Below, piece by piece: positions 24,954 through 26,893 of a DNA stretch of 26,893 nucleotides (positions within the stretch are counted from its first letter, which is position 1; the number at the start of each line of letters is the position of its first letter). The DNA is from Sphaeroforma arctica JP610 (taxonomy: Eukaryota > Opisthokonta > Ichthyosporea > Ichthyophonida), in assembly GCF_001186125.1 (NCBI RefSeq), contig NW_014040036.1, forward strand, positions 36,820 to 63,712, read 5' to 3'. The notes under the pieces were generated by a model. That model saw nothing but the letters and a program-made list of their open reading frames with translations, was not told where the DNA came from and did no database searches. The position numbers were made by a program, and so were the translations under genes.

Positions 24954-26423
24954 TCACGACAAGTGCAGGATCAGGTAACTTGTTCCTGTAGGGTCAAACG
25001 ACTGCATCAAAACAGAACTCCATTGCTGGGGAGCGATATCATACGTCTCCAGCATGACCGTAAACGCATTAAGCGTACGGGTTAGCGTGTCGAGGTCATG
25101 GTTGTTTATAAACTCGACCTGCTTACTGTTGGCATCCCAGTTCGACTTAAGTCGACTGATCTGTCCCTTGTACTTCTGGTTATCCCTGTGGTCTTGTCCA
25201 CGATGGGCCTGAGGTAGCTGATTGATGCGCTTTTGCTTAATCGCAATCATATTGGCAAAATATGATACATCATCAGCATGGTGTGTATCATGGGCGATTT
25301 CTATTTCAATGGTGTAATCGTCGACCAATTTATTAAGCTCGGTCACCTCGTCAGAGTGGAATTTCTCTGCGGGCTGGTGTAATGCTGTGCGATCGAAGCA
25401 ATTAAATTCAACTTTATTAACACGTTTACTGGTTTGTTTTTTACCCCTTGTAAAGTCCATGGTCGGGGCCTTTCGGTGCTCTATTGCTCGGATAGTAGTT
25501 GGTAATATAATCTTGAGTGATTCATGCGTCTGGATAACATACCCAGTCTTAACTGGTTTTCGACGATTGTCATCCCAGTTGGGCAAAAGTGGCGGAGTAT
25601 TTTTACCTGCCTCTGGGTCTATAATACCCTCAAGGACGGGCGACTCATGGCCGGGTGTCAGATGAGTAATTAGCCTGAAGTTCTGGTGGTAGTACCTCGT
25701 AAGGTATAGATATGCTGAGAACATCAGGCTCATCTGCCATAGGTGTAGCGCTCAGGCCTTTACGCTTTTTGGGCGTAATTGCCAGTCGACGTTCTGTTCA
25801 CTTCTCTAAAGCTTCAGTAGTGCCCGGAGAAACATGCTCGCGTAAGTACTGTGTATATTTTCCTGATCTATACATTCGATCCACATGTTCAACAGTCATC
25901 CCTTTTATAAGTGCGGCTAACTGATTCTTAAGATCAGTGTTTTCAGTAACTAACTTACTTATGTGCTTTGAGTAGATTCGGGTTTGCTACTTGAGCTTTT
26001 CTCCGCTTCTGGTTCCGTTATAGGTACCTTCTGAGATTTGCCTTTGTTCTCTATAATTGGAAACTCCCTTATAATTGGGTAATTTTCTTTCTGAGTTTCG
26101 TCAGAAGAAATGGTTGGGGCGTCTTGAGACGTGTCCCTTGTCTCACTTCCTGGCTTCGTAGATGCAAGCTTTGAAGTTGGGGCAATAGTTGGCCCTCGGG
26201 ATCTGTCTGTAGGAGTAGTCTCCTTAATCGGAGTGTGTACATCCTTATCCGAAACATTGTCCTGTTGACTATTATTGTCGGAGACAAGTGCTTCGGCTAT
26301 GGTGCAGTTAAACGCATCGGCAGAGGCGGCGGTTACTTCTGCGGCAGTGCTAGTGACTTCTCTCTCCGTCTTCTTCTTTTCAGCTTTACGCTTCTTAGAA
26401 GGGATATTGTCTTTCTTGGACAT
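24954..26423 (-). pseudogene. Gag of Ty3/gypsy copy B
   Basis: Starts MSKKDNIPSKKRKAEKKK at 26423, with a long S/T/E/K-rich, probably disordered N-terminus to about 25960. Then comes the conserved part shared with copy A (GIIDPEAGKNTPPLLPNWDD, NMIAIKQKRI, SRLKSNWDANSKQVEF; about 25650-25105), and beyond the copy A breakpoint RTLNAFTVMLETYDIAPQQW (about 25075-25015). No matrix or capsid motif that I can name. Confidence 0.7.
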
Positions 26424-26548
26424 AATCTTAACTTATGACTGCTAGCTTGTCTCTTAAGGACTAGCTTGGACAAGAAATTTTGTGGTAGTTATTCTACCTT
26501 TACGCTTAAGTAGCCTAAGTAATTAATATCTTTGCTAACTTTAAAATG

Positions 26549-26822
26549 TGTTAGATTCGGTCTATCAAGGCGATATTAACGCCTTAGGGGAATTAAACGC
26601 GTAGGTCAAATCTATGTATCGTGATAATTTCAAAGTATATAAACGAAATGAGTCCTTTAGTAAAGTTATGTATGCCTCGTGAAAACAGCAATACTCTGAG
26701 GGATTGTGAGGCTGAGGCATTGCCTATATATAGTCCTCTCAGTACTGTTTTCGCCGAAGGGATTTTATTTAGTGTTTCGTTGTCGCTCTATTAGAAACTA
26801 TGGTATGTTTCGTTGGGGCGAA
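26549..26822 (-). repeat. LTR of Ty3/gypsy copy B
   Basis: About 274 bp, inverted relative to 20953-21226. It contains a TATATATA stretch at 26725-26732 and an AATAAA (minus strand) near 26767. In element orientation the 3' end is GACCGAATCTAACA. The sequence outside its upstream edge is another copy of that same end. Confidence 0.7.
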
Positions 26823-26893
26823 TGTAAGATTCGGTCTAATAAAGGCGATACTAATGCCTTAGAATAAATAAACGCGTAGGTAAATTCTAAATA
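26823..26893 (-). repeat. End of a second LTR abutting copy B
   Basis: TGTAAGATTCGGTCTA and onward to AAACGCGTAGG repeats 26549-26614 in the same orientation at a spacing of 274 bp, equal to the LTR length. So the last 71 bases look like the 3' end of another LTR placed directly next to the copy B LTR. The window ends inside it. Confidence 0.6.

Larger units (their letters stand above)
20953..26822. repeat. 1.7-kb imperfect inverted repeat with a 2.4-kb spacer
   Basis: Left arm 20953-22665, right arm 25102-26822, both LTR plus leader plus gag of one Ty3/gypsy family in opposite orientation. The spacer 22666-25101 is the pol and gag end of copy B. The junction at about 22666 joins gag of copy A (CGAGTTTATGAACAA) directly to reversed RNase H of copy B. 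Confidence 0.85.
22666..26822 (-). mobile_element. Ty3/gypsy copy B (minus): LTR, gag, zinc finger, protease, RT, start of RNase H
   Basis: Runs right to left: LTR (26822-26549), gag (26423-24954), zinc finger region (24530-24213), protease (24113-23673), RT (23600-22940), start of RNase H (22930-22670). It is cut in RNase H by the head-to-head junction with copy A, so integrase and the 3' LTR are missing. It is broken in several places, but long frames survive and RT motifs are canonical, making it the youngest-looking element in the window. Confidence 0.85.

Overview
The window looks like eukaryotic nuclear DNA. It has one host gene split by six GT-AG introns, tens-of-bp minisatellites inside the introns, and then about 20 kb of broken LTR-type retrotransposons. 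Nothing in the sequence fixes the species. The thymidylate synthase is clearly eukaryotic-type (it ends KMQMAV, close to the animal KMEMAV end), but whether it is fused to a DHFR upstream cannot be seen.

Layout. 1-185 is simple sequence ((GT)18 and short duplications). 186-530 may hold an old SINE-like element on the minus strand, judged only from Pol III A/B-box-like motifs. 912-6635 is the thymidylate synthase gene, plus strand, seven visible coding exons with every catalytic residue I could check. Its first exon or true start is not resolved. 6636-7260 is non-coding and contains three perfect 49-bp repeats that decay into degenerate copies.

7260-11490 (minus strand) is a strongly decayed Ty3-like element. 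In element order it shows an RS/RD-rich gag-like part, retropepsin, RT, RNase H, a domain resembling the methyltransferase-like (MT-like) region of DIRS-order elements, and a linker that stops about where an integrase should begin. 11577-16945 (plus) is the 5' two thirds of a Ty1/copia-like element. It carries an extra, uninterrupted 182-codon coiled-coil ORF ahead of gag and is cut just after the RT YVDD box. There it joins directly to 16946-20510 (plus), a second Ty3-like element with the same RT / RNase H / MT-like order, also cut near the start of integrase.

20953-26893 holds two copies of one ordinary Ty3/gypsy family in inverted orientation. The left one (plus) has LTR and gag only. The right one (minus) has LTR, gag, zinc finger, protease, RT and the start of RNase H. 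Together they form a roughly 1.7 kb imperfect inverted repeat around a 2.4 kb pol spacer. A second LTR end abuts the right LTR at the window edge.

The only gene that looks functional is thymidylate synthase. The rest is fossil retroelements joined end to end, several of them truncated at junctions. The most unusual signal is that two clearly different Ty3-like elements, on opposite strands, share a DIRS-style MT-like domain between RNase H and integrase.
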